DNA of 51,089 nucleotides from contig CALEUQ010000031.1 of NCBI GenBank assembly GCA_937920495.1, positions 1-51,089 on the forward strand. The letters run 5' to 3'. The notes below the pieces were generated by a model. It was not told the origin of the DNA, ran no database searches, and saw only the letters and a list, made by a program, of their open reading frames with translations. This document shows positions 1-8,251 of this stretch, piece after piece; position 1 is the stretch's first letter, and every line of letters starts with the position of its first letter. The position numbers and the translations under genes are program-made. This DNA comes from an uncultured bacterium. GTDB taxonomy: Bacteria > Spirochaetota > UBA4802 > UB4802.

Positions 1-397
1 AAATACGAAATAATTTAAGTGCTTCTAATTCCAATGCAAAGATTAATAGTTAAAAAAGGTCCTCTGCACGTGCCGTACAGGGATGTACGGCGCACTTCGA
101 AAAGCTCAGCAACCGTACTTCGACAAGCTCAGTACAGCGTACTTCGACGAGCTCAGCAACCGTGCTTCGACACGCTCAGCAACCGTGCTTTTTTATATCA
201 TCACAGGTAGCCATAAACACTGTTATTCGGGAACGCCCACAGCGGAATGATGAATTTTTAAATCTCAGCCAACATTGCTTTGTTGCAGTAATTCTGCCAC
301 CCCTGCAGTGTATTTTTTGTTTTTAGGTATAAATATATTGTGCTATAACGCTGAGTTATGAATGGATTACATAAAACATCAAAGAATTTTACATTTA
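1..397. other. Gene-free left edge with repeats
   Basis: I see no credible gene here. The only open frame of any length runs through the tandem repeat at 94-186 and its translation is low-complexity. The stretch holds a 7-bp-stem hairpin (72-91), a 23-24 bp tandem repeat, a T-run after the repeat (188-194) and unremarkable AT-rich sequence. A gene entering from the left could end before position 60, but I see no recognisable protein end. Confidence 0.6.
72..186. repeat. Hairpin plus four tandem 23-24 bp CTTCGACAAGCTCAG units
   Basis: GCCGTAC (72-78) and GTACGGC (85-91) form a perfect hairpin with a 6-nt loop. Four units follow head to tail at 94-116, 117-140, 141-163 and 164-186. Each contains the core CTTCGA(C)(A)AGCTCAG followed by (C)AACCGT or a variant. 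A T-run follows at once. Words of this kind are dispersed intergenic repeats in many environmental bacterial genomes (general knowledge). Whether the block also terminates transcription is an inference. Confidence 0.75.
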
Positions 398-724
398 CTA
401 TTCCCAGAACCCTACCTGCATTAATCCCTGTGCTTTTAATAGTTTTTCAATAAGATGGCGTGTGTTAATATCCGTTACAGGCTCAACCTGTGAAATTATT
501 TTCCCCTCATCTTTTTGCATGCCATACTTCTGTATAAATCCTGCAACGGTTGCAAACATGCATCCACCAACACCACAACAGCTTTTATTGGTAACTGAAT
601 ACCCAACAAAATACAGTACATCCCTTCCATCTATCTGCATGCGTTTTTCTTCAGTATACGCATATACACCCGCTATCGATTCTACTTCTTGGCCCAGGTG
701 GGGATGTGTAAAATACACACTCAT
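398..724 (-). CDS. Small Cys-rich conserved hypothetical protein, partner of the CDF exporter
   Basis: I do not recognise the family. The 108-residue soluble protein has no signal peptide or membrane segment. Its distinctive feature is a CCGVGGC cluster (Cys49, Cys50, Cys55) in the middle, followed by an amphipathic stretch and a helical C-terminus. The start used here is the ATG at 724. A longer frame begins at a TTG at 736 but would overlap the upstream gene. The gap to the CDF exporter stop is only 2 nt, so the two are almost certainly co-transcribed and probably translationally coupled. The Cys cluster and the metal-exporter partner suggest metal binding or sensing, which is inference. 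The function is unknown. Confidence 0.7.
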   Translation of the reverse strand: MSVYFTHPHLGQEVESIAGVYAYTEEKRMQIDGRDVLYFVGYSVTNKSCCGVGGCMFATVAGFIQKYGMQKDEGKIISQVEPVTDINTRHLIEKLLKAQGLMQVGFWE

Positions 725-726
725 GG

Positions 727-1650
727 TTACCTGCAACAGTTTCCACCTTCAAGGGTGCACAGATTGCTATGTTCTATCTGCAACGTGGTATGGGTAATGC
801 CAAACTTTTCTTCAAGCATGCTATTGATTGCCTGAATAATGGAATCCGTATTCAGGGAACTATCGCCTTCATGTATACATACATGACATGATAAAAATAT
901 TTCATTAGAATCAACTGACCAGATATGCAGTCCGTGTACCGTATCAACATGCGGTATTGTCAGTATTGAATTATATACTTCATCAAAATCAAGGTGTGTG
1001 GGAACGCCCTGCAGGAATATTCTCATTGAGCTTTTGATGATATCCAGAGAGCTTGCCACTATCATAAACGCTATCGCCACGCTTACCACCAGATCAAGTG
1101 CAACCCAGCTGCTATTGACAAGCAGCACAAAACCCACAATGACAACACCAACCGACGACACCGCATCATACAGAAGATGCAAAAATGCTGCCTTCACATT
1201 GAGATTTTCATCCCTGCTTTTATACAAAAGCAACATTGAGATGATATTCCCTGCAAGTCCCACAAAGGCAATCGGCAGCATGATAACAGGATTTACCGGC
1301 TGTATATTAATATAGCGTTCAATTGCTTCATATATAATGTAAGCGCCAATGGCAAGAAGTGTCAGCGCATTGATAAGCGCTATAAGCACCTCAAAGCGTT
1401 TGAGCCCAAAAGAATATTTTTTGCCTGGCTTTTTCTGTGATACCTTCTGGCCAATATATCCTAAGATAAGCGATGCAACATCCGAAAGATTATGCCCCGC
1501 ATCAGAAATGAGTGCCAAACTACCCGATACCATGCCACCAGCATATTCTGCAATAGTTATTATTGAATTGAGTGCAACGACCATGACAAATCGTGAAGTG
1601 GAACTAATTTCATGAGTGTGTACGTGAGTATGTTCGTGATGATCTTCCAT
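727..1650 (-). CDS. CDF family cation efflux protein (CzcD/ZitB type)
   Basis: This is a 307-residue cation diffusion facilitator, an inner-membrane metal/proton antiporter that lowers cytoplasmic zinc or similar divalent cations. The N-terminus is a His-rich tag (six His among residues 4-13). Six membrane spans follow, with HxxxD metal sites in TM2 (His53, Asp57) and TM5 (His158, Asp162). This four-ligand pattern is typical of zinc or cadmium CDFs rather than manganese ones. The C-terminal cytoplasmic domain carries the usual HGLHIWS motif and ends in a Cys tail (CTLEGGNCCR). AGGGGAAA lies just upstream of the ATG. The downstream Cys-rich protein follows 2 nt later. Substrate is inferred from the family motif; no regulator is encoded next to it. 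Confidence 0.92.
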   Translation of the reverse strand: MEDHHEHTHVHTHEISSTSRFVMVVALNSIITIAEYAGGMVSGSLALISDAGHNLSDVASLILGYIGQKVSQKKPGKKYSFGLKRFEVLIALINALTLLAIGAYIIYEAIERYINIQPVNPVIMLPIAFVGLAGNIISMLLLYKSRDENLNVKAAFLHLLYDAVSSVGVVIVGFVLLVNSSWVALDLVVSVAIAFMIVASSLDIIKSSMRIFLQGVPTHLDFDEVYNSILTIPHVDTVHGLHIWSVDSNEIFLSCHVCIHEGDSSLNTDSIIQAINSMLEEKFGITHTTLQIEHSNLCTLEGGNCCR

Positions 1651-1992
1651 ATGTTTCCCCTGATAAAAAAGTGATTGTTATGAACATATCGTATCCATGC
1701 AGGACGCATAAGGCGTCATGTGTATTGTCATATCATTTATTATACTCAACAATTATACGTGCTAATCAGTAAAGTTTTCTACATTTTTTTCTATTTTTTT
1801 CAATTTTTGGTTCTAAAGCCCAATCATTAATCACTGTCCACCAATCGCTATGTATGCACTTCCGGGCCAGGTTCTATATAACTACACTCTTCTTTTTCAC
1901 GTAAACTATCGCCAAAAATTAATAATACACTTTAATTTATATATTACCGATAGTATACATATAATGTTATCTTATTTACTAAGGATAGTACC
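1651..1992. other. Divergent intergenic region with one copy of the iterated octamer
   Basis: This 342-bp AT-rich spacer lies between the CDF exporter (leftward) and the secreted protein (rightward). It holds the octamer ACTATCGC at 1905-1912, inside GTAAACTATCGCC, and a near-match CCGATAGTATAC at 1947-1958. A -10-like TATAAT is at 1960-1965. I found no RNA gene or convincing operator. Confidence 0.5.
1960..1965 (+). promoter_or_regulatory. Candidate -10 box for the secreted protein gene
   Basis: A perfect TATAAT lies 28 nt before the ATG at 1993, leaving room for a short leader with the AAGGATAG ribosome-binding site. The -35 region 17 nt upstream (TTATAT) is poor, so this is a tentative call. 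Confidence 0.35.
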
Positions 1993-2580
1993 ATGAAAAA
2001 ATTTCTACCGGGAATTGTTGCCTGTATAGGCATTGTTCTATATATTATCACATTAGCACCGGCACAGCAGAACGCACCCCAAAAAGCTCAACCACAGAGT
2101 AAATCAATTGCCGATGGCTACGGCAATATGAAATGGGGTAGCACCTACAATGATGTCAAGCCCAAAGTACTGGGTAGGATTTCGTTTACTGATGAAAAGC
2201 GGATTATTGTTTCTAAAGATGGTGAAGTGGAATACCGCTATGGTTTTTTTTATCCGGAAATAAACGAGGAAGCAAACCAGCAGCCAAAATTGTTTTATGT
2301 GGTTATCCAGTTTCCATATATTTCTTTAGACGACATAAAAAAGAAGATGGAAGAAAAATATGGTCCACCAACCGGCGAATCAATTAAAAATAATCAGGGA
2401 GCCTATATCTGGGATTCCGAATCAACGTCAATTATTGTGTGGGTCGATAGTTACGAGAAAAAGCCCTTCTGCCGCAAGATAACCTACATAAGCAAAATAA
2501 TGGCAAAGGATATCAACGCATATCATACACTGGTTTTCAGCAAAAAAGAGCAGGAGATACTCAAACAGCTTACGCCATAA
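1993..2580 (+). CDS. Secreted/periplasmic hypothetical protein
   Basis: I do not recognise a named family. The 195-residue protein begins with a classical signal peptide (MKK, hydrophobic core to about residue 22, likely cleavage after APAQ). A Gln/Ala-rich linker and then a globular domain follow. That domain opens with GYGNMKWGSTYNDVKPK, a pattern I associate with small periplasmic proteins in which a MxWG(S/T)xxxDV motif starts the fold. There is no lipobox Cys. The ribosome-binding site AAGGATAG precedes the ATG. The gene is monocistronic, with the convergent large repeat protein ending 18 nt downstream. Export is well supported; function is unknown. Confidence 0.75.
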   Translation: MKKFLPGIVACIGIVLYIITLAPAQQNAPQKAQPQSKSIADGYGNMKWGSTYNDVKPKVLGRISFTDEKRIIVSKDGEVEYRYGFFYPEINEEANQQPKLFYVVIQFPYISLDDIKKKMEEKYGPPTGESIKNNQGAYIWDSESTSIIVWVDSYEKKPFCRKITYISKIMAKDINAYHTLVFSKKEQEILKQLTP

Positions 2581-2598
2581 TCTCTTTTGCACGCACCA

Positions 2599-5271
2599 TC
2601 ACATCTTCCATATCATTACCGGAATTAAGGCTATCCCATCATCAAGGGCTGACAGTGCTTTTGCAAACACTGTGCCAATTTTATCAAACGAATCAATTGA
2701 AGCTGACATCCCACATCCCGGCGTATCGGAAGTCACCAGAAGATCGCCTGGCTTTACCGGCTTCTGTCGCGCATCTACCTTACACAACACTGAACCCGTT
2801 AATACTACCGGATACAGCTTATTCTGCAAAGCTGCATTGTTTATCACAACCACTGGATTGCCCGCAACAACACCAATAACCCCTTTGTTATACGCACTGC
2901 GTGAACGTGAAAGGATAGCGTTACCGTGAGTGCTTACCACCAGCACATCGCCTGGCGAGATAAACTCCTGTTCATCGGTTTCAAACATCTCAACAATATT
3001 GGCGTAATATTCTTTTGAATCCGCATCAATTATGATCTTCCCTTTAAAGTACGCCTGGCCAATGACACACAGTGCTTTGCCATCACCAACTAAGTGCAGC
3101 GTATCATCATATTGAGCGATAGTTCCAAAGCCATCAGCCACCAGCGACCAATTATGCTCACTTGCAAACACACCTCCAGCTCCAAACCGCGATACACCTA
3201 TTACACCGCATCCCTGCGTTTTGTCCAGGTTCCCCTGTGATTGTCCGCGCACACCACAAAGCTGTCCATGTCCCAAAACACCGTATGACTTTACCTCTGA
3301 ATCAGATGAAGGCAATGCAATTCCCGCAACTCCAATTGTGTTGCCGTTGTTTGCTATATTTCTGCCATACAATACCGCACTGTCATCCGTTGGTGGAGTG
3401 ATATCATTAAATTCCCCCGATTTTTCTTTAGTAATAGCAATAGTTCCTGTGTGACTATCGTATGAATGAACTATCGGAGCATAGTCATGCGTATGTGGCA
3501 ATGGCTCACGCTTATCACATAACCTGGGATCATCCGACTGAACAACATGCTTTTTACGGACTTCACCATGTTGCGCCAGTATCACTATCCCGGGAGTTTC
3601 TTCTGTTGCCTCTTTAAGCCTCCTATCATTGCCCTGCACCACCACGCCCGGTGCGTCCTCACCATCTTCTGCAAGCTCCACTATCCCCTTACTGTGCGTG
3701 GTTGCCTCTTTTAGCCGCCTATCGTTACCCTGTACCACTACACCCGCTGCATCCTCACCATCTTCTGCTAATTCCACTATCCCCTTACTGTGCGTGGTTG
3801 CCTCTTTTAGCCGCCTATCGTTACCCTGTACCACTACACCCGGTGCATCCTCGCCATCTTCAGCCAACTCCACTATCCCCCTGGATACTATCGTTGCGTC
3901 TTTTAAACGCCTGTCATTGCCCTGTACAACACAGAATTCATTATCCTCACCGTTTTCAGCTAAACGTACAATGCCAAAGTTTTTCGTTGTTGCTTTCTGT
4001 AACCTGCTATCATCACCACGCACAACAGCATTACCTATATACTGACCATTGGGACACAACTTCACTATACCAAATGTGGTATCGGTTGCTTCTTTTATTC
4101 TTGAATCCGTCGATTTCACCACAGCGCCTTCTGAAACCTCCCTGTCATAGGCCAACCGTACAATCCCGGGTTTTAGTTCAGTTGCTGGTGAAAGTCGCGA
4201 ATCCGATGCCTGAACAACCAACCCTTTTTGATTTGCTCCATCCTCAGCCAGCTGCACAATACCTTTGAACATAGTATTTGCATCCTGTAGCCGCCTATCA
4301 TGTGCCTGAACAACGGTTCCTGGTGTAGTGTCTCCATCAGCTGCAAGTTTTACAATGCCTGGCTGGAAGACTGTTGCATACTGTATTGCAGCATTGATAT
4401 GAAAATGCCTTACCGCTGGTAACGCTGCATAAGCAAAAATGTTAGCTATCTGTGCACAATATTTCTGCTTTTCGGTTTGCACTGTCATGACGGTAATGCG
4501 TATATACCGCGCATTAAACGGATATCCACCAAAGATATATGACCCGCCTGGTTCGGCTTTAAATCGTTTTATTTCTGCAAGCGTAGTCCATATCTTTTTA
4601 TCATCGCTGATCTCAATAGAAAATTGTTCAGGGAAAAGCGCCGTATCGTTAGTTGCAGTAATTCCTATATGTGTAAGCGTGAAGATCCTTCCACAATCCA
4701 CCTCAATCCACTGAGATGACGCATTACTGGTAATTTCAGATTCCCAGTATTTCTGGTTATCAATTTCCAACAAGTTGGAAGGGTCATGCTCGTATGAAGA
4801 ACTTGAACTTGCAGTAATTGAAACAGCACCCTGTATACCAACCTGAATGCTTCCAATCTCAGAAAAATATTTTGCTGCAATTCTTTTTGACTTAATTATG
4901 TACACTTTTAAATACTGGAAGACCGTTACAGGTAATAATAACCGATAGGCATCTTCATCAAGCGTATATCTATTTTCTGCTTTTATTACTTCCCAGTTAA
5001 TTCCATCAGTGCTGCATTCTAACCGGAATTCCGAAGGAAATGTTGTTTTCCCTGAAGGGGAAGGAAAGATTTCAATAATATTGACAGCAACTATCGCCCC
5101 ATAATCAATAATAATATATTCACTTACCGCATTGTGGCTTTTTGCGGTACACCAGAACGTTGTATCATTTGTCAAAACATTTTTGGCTTCATTTTTTTCA
5201 AAACTGCTTGATACTGCATGAATTTTTCCCGCATAACGAACGGAGGTAAGTATATTAATTGTATTCATCAT
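2599..5271 (-). CDS. Large surface or tail-fibre-like protein with two discoidin domains and nine 32-residue repeats
   Basis: This is an 890-residue modular protein. Residues 1-145 and 146-285 resemble two F5/8 type C (discoidin, carbohydrate-binding) domains. Residues about 300-600 contain nine repeats of about 32 residues with the pattern GIVxLAxxGExxxGxVVQxxDxRLxxAT, like phage tail-fibre repeats. An HTHDYAP linker follows. The C-terminal third has GVxG beta-strand repeats, then a GDVLVV...GDLLVTSDTPG domain of the kind found at the end of many bacterial surface and fibre proteins. At the DNA level a 96-bp unit is nearly perfectly duplicated (3678-3746 equals 3774-3842). There is no signal peptide and no neighbouring phage gene. 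A sugar-binding fibre or adhesin is the best inference; the export route is unknown. Confidence 0.8.
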   Translation of the reverse strand: MMNTINILTSVRYAGKIHAVSSSFEKNEAKNVLTNDTTFWCTAKSHNAVSEYIIIDYGAIVAVNIIEIFPSPSGKTTFPSEFRLECSTDGINWEVIKAENRYTLDEDAYRLLLPVTVFQYLKVYIIKSKRIAAKYFSEIGSIQVGIQGAVSITASSSSSYEHDPSNLLEIDNQKYWESEITSNASSQWIEVDCGRIFTLTHIGITATNDTALFPEQFSIEISDDKKIWTTLAEIKRFKAEPGGSYIFGGYPFNARYIRITVMTVQTEKQKYCAQIANIFAYAALPAVRHFHINAAIQYATVFQPGIVKLAADGDTTPGTVVQAHDRRLQDANTMFKGIVQLAEDGANQKGLVVQASDSRLSPATELKPGIVRLAYDREVSEGAVVKSTDSRIKEATDTTFGIVKLCPNGQYIGNAVVRGDDSRLQKATTKNFGIVRLAENGEDNEFCVVQGNDRRLKDATIVSRGIVELAEDGEDAPGVVVQGNDRRLKEATTHSKGIVELAEDGEDAAGVVVQGNDRRLKEATTHSKGIVELAEDGEDAPGVVVQGNDRRLKEATEETPGIVILAQHGEVRKKHVVQSDDPRLCDKREPLPHTHDYAPIVHSYDSHTGTIAITKEKSGEFNDITPPTDDSAVLYGRNIANNGNTIGVAGIALPSSDSEVKSYGVLGHGQLCGVRGQSQGNLDKTQGCGVIGVSRFGAGGVFASEHNWSLVADGFGTIAQYDDTLHLVGDGKALCVIGQAYFKGKIIIDADSKEYYANIVEMFETDEQEFISPGDVLVVSTHGNAILSRSRSAYNKGVIGVVAGNPVVVINNAALQNKLYPVVLTGSVLCKVDARQKPVKPGDLLVTSDTPGCGMSASIDSFDKIGTVFAKALSALDDGIALIPVMIWKM
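3575..4375 (-). repeat. In-gene 96-bp tandem repeat array (nine units)
   Basis: These are the coding repeats of the tail-fibre-like protein. The central three units are the most alike at DNA level. A 69-bp block at 3678-3746 recurs identically at 3774-3842, a 96-bp period (32 codons). The outer units have diverged. The gradient suggests recent expansion or gene conversion in the centre. Boundaries are approximate. Confidence 0.85.
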
Positions 5272-5531
5272 ATTCTCCTATAAATATAAACTTGCTCTCA
5301 AAGAGATAATGTATACTATATTTTTGCATTAAATATTTACATTTGCTTGATTTTTTATCAATTACAATTTAAAGGGTATACAGTATTTTGATTATTCACA
5401 CTTGCTTCGGTATACACAAATTTTTACTATTGCAATAATAATAGATGTAAAAAGCACAATGTGCTATCTAATAATAAAATTTCAATGAAAATTTGCCAGT
5501 TTAGACAAATACTATTAAAGGGTATGTTTTT

Positions 5532-6458
5532 ATGTCAACACCCATAGTTGAAGAAAAAACACCAAAAGGGTATATCTTTAAAATAAACATTGCAAAAAAA
5601 CAATATATTGCATTCAACCCCAAAGGGGAGATTATTTATTCCGATGATAATAAAACAAAACCTTTCCATATAATGAAAATTATCGCTTTCATTGGCCTTG
5701 AAGACGAAAGGTCTACCCGAAAGAACCCTTACCAGTTAGTCAAAATTCAAAATAATTCTTTACTTATTCCTTACAATGTCAGTACAGAGAAACGACAATA
5801 CCTTTTTCTTAAATTTGATACACAGCTTGATATGATACCCTGTGTTACTGAATTTTTTGATGATACAGCTTCTTTTGTAAGCTTTGTAAAAAAAGGCAAT
5901 GTTCCTGATTATATCATTGTGAATAATATAATCAGTGAAAACGATATTAAGTTTATTGCATCGCTATCTCCATCCTCTCATGTAACGATAGTTAACACAA
6001 CTTCTGATAGCAACCTTGATAATACCAAACGCGCAGTTGACCAGATAAATACTGCTGACATTAATTTGCTCTCTCAAAATCCAGTGTTTCTGGCACGAAT
6101 TCACCTGCGGAATCTTGATTTAGTGCGAGTAAAACAAATCATGCTTGATATGGACATAACAGAAACCGACGCACACTATATTATTGCATTTTTGACCACC
6201 ATGATTAATAATTCTGATAAAGAAGAACTAAAAAAGCACGTTGAAAAGCTCAAAGAATTAAAAAAATCTTACGAGTTCTATCTTTATCTAATAACACAAA
6301 ATGATGAAAAAATAAAGGAACTCATTGCACAGGCAAATAAAAACGACCTTGTGACCTTCCAGACATTAATTCAAAAAGCAAAATTGCTTTTTCCCACAAA
6401 GGAAGCTGGTTTACGGTTTGTAGATTATGAAAATTTGATTTGGGAAAAACAACAATGA
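5532..6458 (+). CDS. Hypothetical cytoplasmic protein, coupled to the PLD-like gene
   Basis: I do not recognise this 308-residue protein. It has no signal peptide or membrane span. Residues 1-90 look beta-rich. Residues about 100-200 have the alternating hydrophobic pattern of an alpha/beta fold (VTEFFDD, DYIIVNN, VTIVNTT) that loosely resembles a degenerate receiver domain. The rest is helical and Lys-rich. The start is an ATG after an AGGG-type ribosome-binding site. Its stop codon overlaps the ATG of the next gene (ATGA, 6455-6458), so the two are translationally coupled. Operon partnership with a secreted PLD-like protein is the only functional clue. Confidence 0.7.
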   Translation: MSTPIVEEKTPKGYIFKINIAKKQYIAFNPKGEIIYSDDNKTKPFHIMKIIAFIGLEDERSTRKNPYQLVKIQNNSLLIPYNVSTEKRQYLFLKFDTQLDMIPCVTEFFDDTASFVSFVKKGNVPDYIIVNNIISENDIKFIASLSPSSHVTIVNTTSDSNLDNTKRAVDQINTADINLLSQNPVFLARIHLRNLDLVRVKQIMLDMDITETDAHYIIAFLTTMINNSDKEELKKHVEKLKELKKSYEFYLYLITQNDEKIKELIAQANKNDLVTFQTLIQKAKLLFPTKEAGLRFVDYENLIWEKQQ

Positions 6459-7498
6459 AACATTACAGAATGCTCCTTACAGTACTTGCACTGATTATCA
6501 TTGTGTATGCGTGTGTATATGCCCAATTGCCCATTGAAGTGTATTTCACCACACCGGAAAAGGAAGAACATATTACCGCTATACAGCAGGCATTATTGCA
6601 GAAAATAAATAATGCAAAGATATCCATCTATGCGGCACTGTTCGAGATCACCGACCCATTGATTATCGATGCACTTTGTAAAGCAAAATCCAATGGAATT
6701 GATGTCAGATTAGTACTGGAATCTGAAAGACTTAATGGACAGGTAAAAGCTAAATTTGAAACATTCAATATACCTATGCAGCTGGATAACCGAAAAGAAT
6801 TCATGCATAACAAATTTTTTATTTTTGACAGTAAATCTGTATGGACGGGCTCATACAACATTACCCCGCGTGAAGCAAAGCTTAACAACAATAATGCCAT
6901 TTATATTGAAAATGAAGAGATAGCTTCCATATACTTAGCAGAATTTAATGAAATGTTTGAACAGGCAATATTTGGTAACCGCACAGAGTATTTACCGTTT
7001 CCTTTTCTTTCAAATAAATATTATGTGAAACTTAATGACATAGATATTAACGTGTATTTTTCACCTGATGATGATGTAGAACGCATCATTACAAAGCGTA
7101 TAGAAAAAGCAAAAAAAACTATTTTCTTTCTGGCTTTTTCATTTACCAGCGATGCAATAGGTGAAGCATTAATTGCCAAACATAAGCAAGGTATTGCTGT
7201 GAAAGGTGTTTTTGAAAAAAAGGATATAAAAAATGTCAACAGTGAATATATTAAATTGAAGGTTGAAGGGCTTGATGTACTCTATGATGCCAATCCCAAC
7301 ACCATGCATCATAAAACAATCATTATTGATGACGAATGGGTTATTACTGGTTCTTACAATTTTTCAAAAAATGCTAAAAAACGGAACGATGAAAACTGTA
7401 TTATGTTACGATCACCAGATATAGCAAAACTGTATACACAGGAATTTGAAAAAATCTACTTGCAAGCTTATAAAGCTAAAAGTAAGAAAAATAAATAA
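6455..7498 (+). CDS. Secreted phospholipase D-like protein with two HKD motifs
   Basis: This is a 347-residue member of the PLD superfamily, which covers phosphodiesterases acting on phospholipids or nucleic acids. Residues 1-23 form a signal peptide or N-terminal anchor. The two catalytic HxKxxxxD motifs are intact: His118/Lys120/Asp125, followed by TGSYN, and His285/Lys287/Asp292, followed again by TGSYNFS. Two complete half-sites in one chain are what the active enzyme needs. The ATG overlaps the upstream stop by 4 nt; a longer TTG start at 6440 is less likely. A hairpin terminator follows at 7557. Nuclease versus lipase cannot be decided from sequence. Confidence 0.88.
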   Translation: MKHYRMLLTVLALIIIVYACVYAQLPIEVYFTTPEKEEHITAIQQALLQKINNAKISIYAALFEITDPLIIDALCKAKSNGIDVRLVLESERLNGQVKAKFETFNIPMQLDNRKEFMHNKFFIFDSKSVWTGSYNITPREAKLNNNNAIYIENEEIASIYLAEFNEMFEQAIFGNRTEYLPFPFLSNKYYVKLNDIDINVYFSPDDDVERIITKRIEKAKKTIFFLAFSFTSDAIGEALIAKHKQGIAVKGVFEKKDIKNVNSEYIKLKVEGLDVLYDANPNTMHHKTIIIDDEWVITGSYNFSKNAKKRNDENCIMLRSPDIAKLYTQEFEKIYLQAYKAKSKKNK

Positions 7499-7556
7499 CT
7501 AAAATAAATCACGATTTATTCCTTAAATAAAATTTATGAACATAATAAACATATTG

Positions 7557-7600
7557 TACAGCCCCGCCACCTTCGGAGACGGGGCTGTGCACCGTTTTAT
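7557..7600 (+). terminator. Hairpin terminator after the PLD-like gene
   Basis: CAGCCCCG (7559-7566) pairs perfectly with CGGGGCTG (7580-7587), extended by an A-T pair. The loop contains a C-TTCG-G tetraloop sequence. A short T-rich stretch (GTTTTATT) follows. This GC-rich stem stands out in very AT-rich flanks, 60 bp after the stop codon. Confidence 0.75.
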
Positions 7601-7788
7601 TAACAAAATATTTTTAAAGAATTATTAGTGAAAATATTAATAGTCTTTTTTTATTTTTAGAAAAAATTTTTTTGCTGAATAGTTACTGAAAATAAATATA
7701 AAAAAGTACTTTACATAAAGGCATTTATAATATTTTTTATCGTTATATGTTCAACTATATTATCATAATACAATATTAATTGAAAGTC

Positions 7789-8244
7789 ATGAAAATAAAA
7801 AGCGCACTGGTTAACAGGTTTGTTGAGCTTATTGAAGAAAACCATCAGGTTATCACTGAACAATTTATGAATAATCTCCTGCGGAATCCTGATACACAAG
7901 CTTTCAGAAAATTAGACCGACAGCTCATTTACGAATTTGCCGACAACCTGTACCGTGAATTATCCAAATGGATAGCCAGGGACTATCCCAAAGAAGAGAT
8001 TGCACGATACTATCGCAGGATTGGGCACGAGCGCTTTGAACAGGGGATTCCTGTATCGCAGGCATGCAAGGCATTAATCTTACAGAAGCGCCACTTATGG
8101 CTTTTTGTACTGGACAAATTATACGATGACACTACCGCGTATAAAGAAGCACTTACGTTAAACAACCGTGTGGTACTCTATTTTGACCGTGCAACCTTTG
8201 CCATGCTTCAGGGCTACGAGGACATGCTGTATAGAAAATTATAA
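7789..8244 (+). CDS. RsbRD N-terminal-like (RsbT co-antagonist) domain protein
   Basis: This is a 151-residue all-helical protein. Its pattern of an IxxNxxxIxExF start, a tripartite acidic/aromatic middle and HERFEQGIPVSQACKAL then LQKRHLW resembles the N-terminal sensor half of RsbR/RsbRD proteins, which regulate partner-switch stress signalling. No STAS domain is fused, so it is a stand-alone sensor module. The ATG at 7789 is preferred over a TTG at 7780; neither has a strong ribosome-binding site. It is convergent with valS (7-bp gap). A STAS-only protein at 40494 could belong to the same type of pathway, which is inference. Confidence 0.65.
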   Translation: MKIKSALVNRFVELIEENHQVITEQFMNNLLRNPDTQAFRKLDRQLIYEFADNLYRELSKWIARDYPKEEIARYYRRIGHERFEQGIPVSQACKALILQKRHLWLFVLDKLYDDTTAYKEALTLNNRVVLYFDRATFAMLQGYEDMLYRKL

Positions 8245-8251
8245 CTCTACC

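Noticed and set aside
72-186. CRISPR-like array at the left edge
   Set aside because: Units are directly adjacent with no unique spacers.
19-210. 63-codon open frame on the plus strand at the left edge
   Set aside because: It runs through the tandem repeat, so the translation is repetitive and has no family features.
3717-3831. CTATCGTTAC words in the fibre repeats as extra copies of the iterated octamer
   Set aside because: They lack the final C of ACTATCGC and have C for A at the first position; they are explained by the coding repeat.
3629-4268. Long Pro/Ser/Thr- or His-rich frames on the plus strand
   Set aside because: They are antisense shadows of the 96-bp coding repeats of the tail-fibre-like gene.
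2599-5271. Prophage or tail-module call because of fibre-type repeats
   Set aside because: No capsid, portal, terminase, tail, integrase or lysis gene lies on either side; neighbours are ordinary chromosomal genes.
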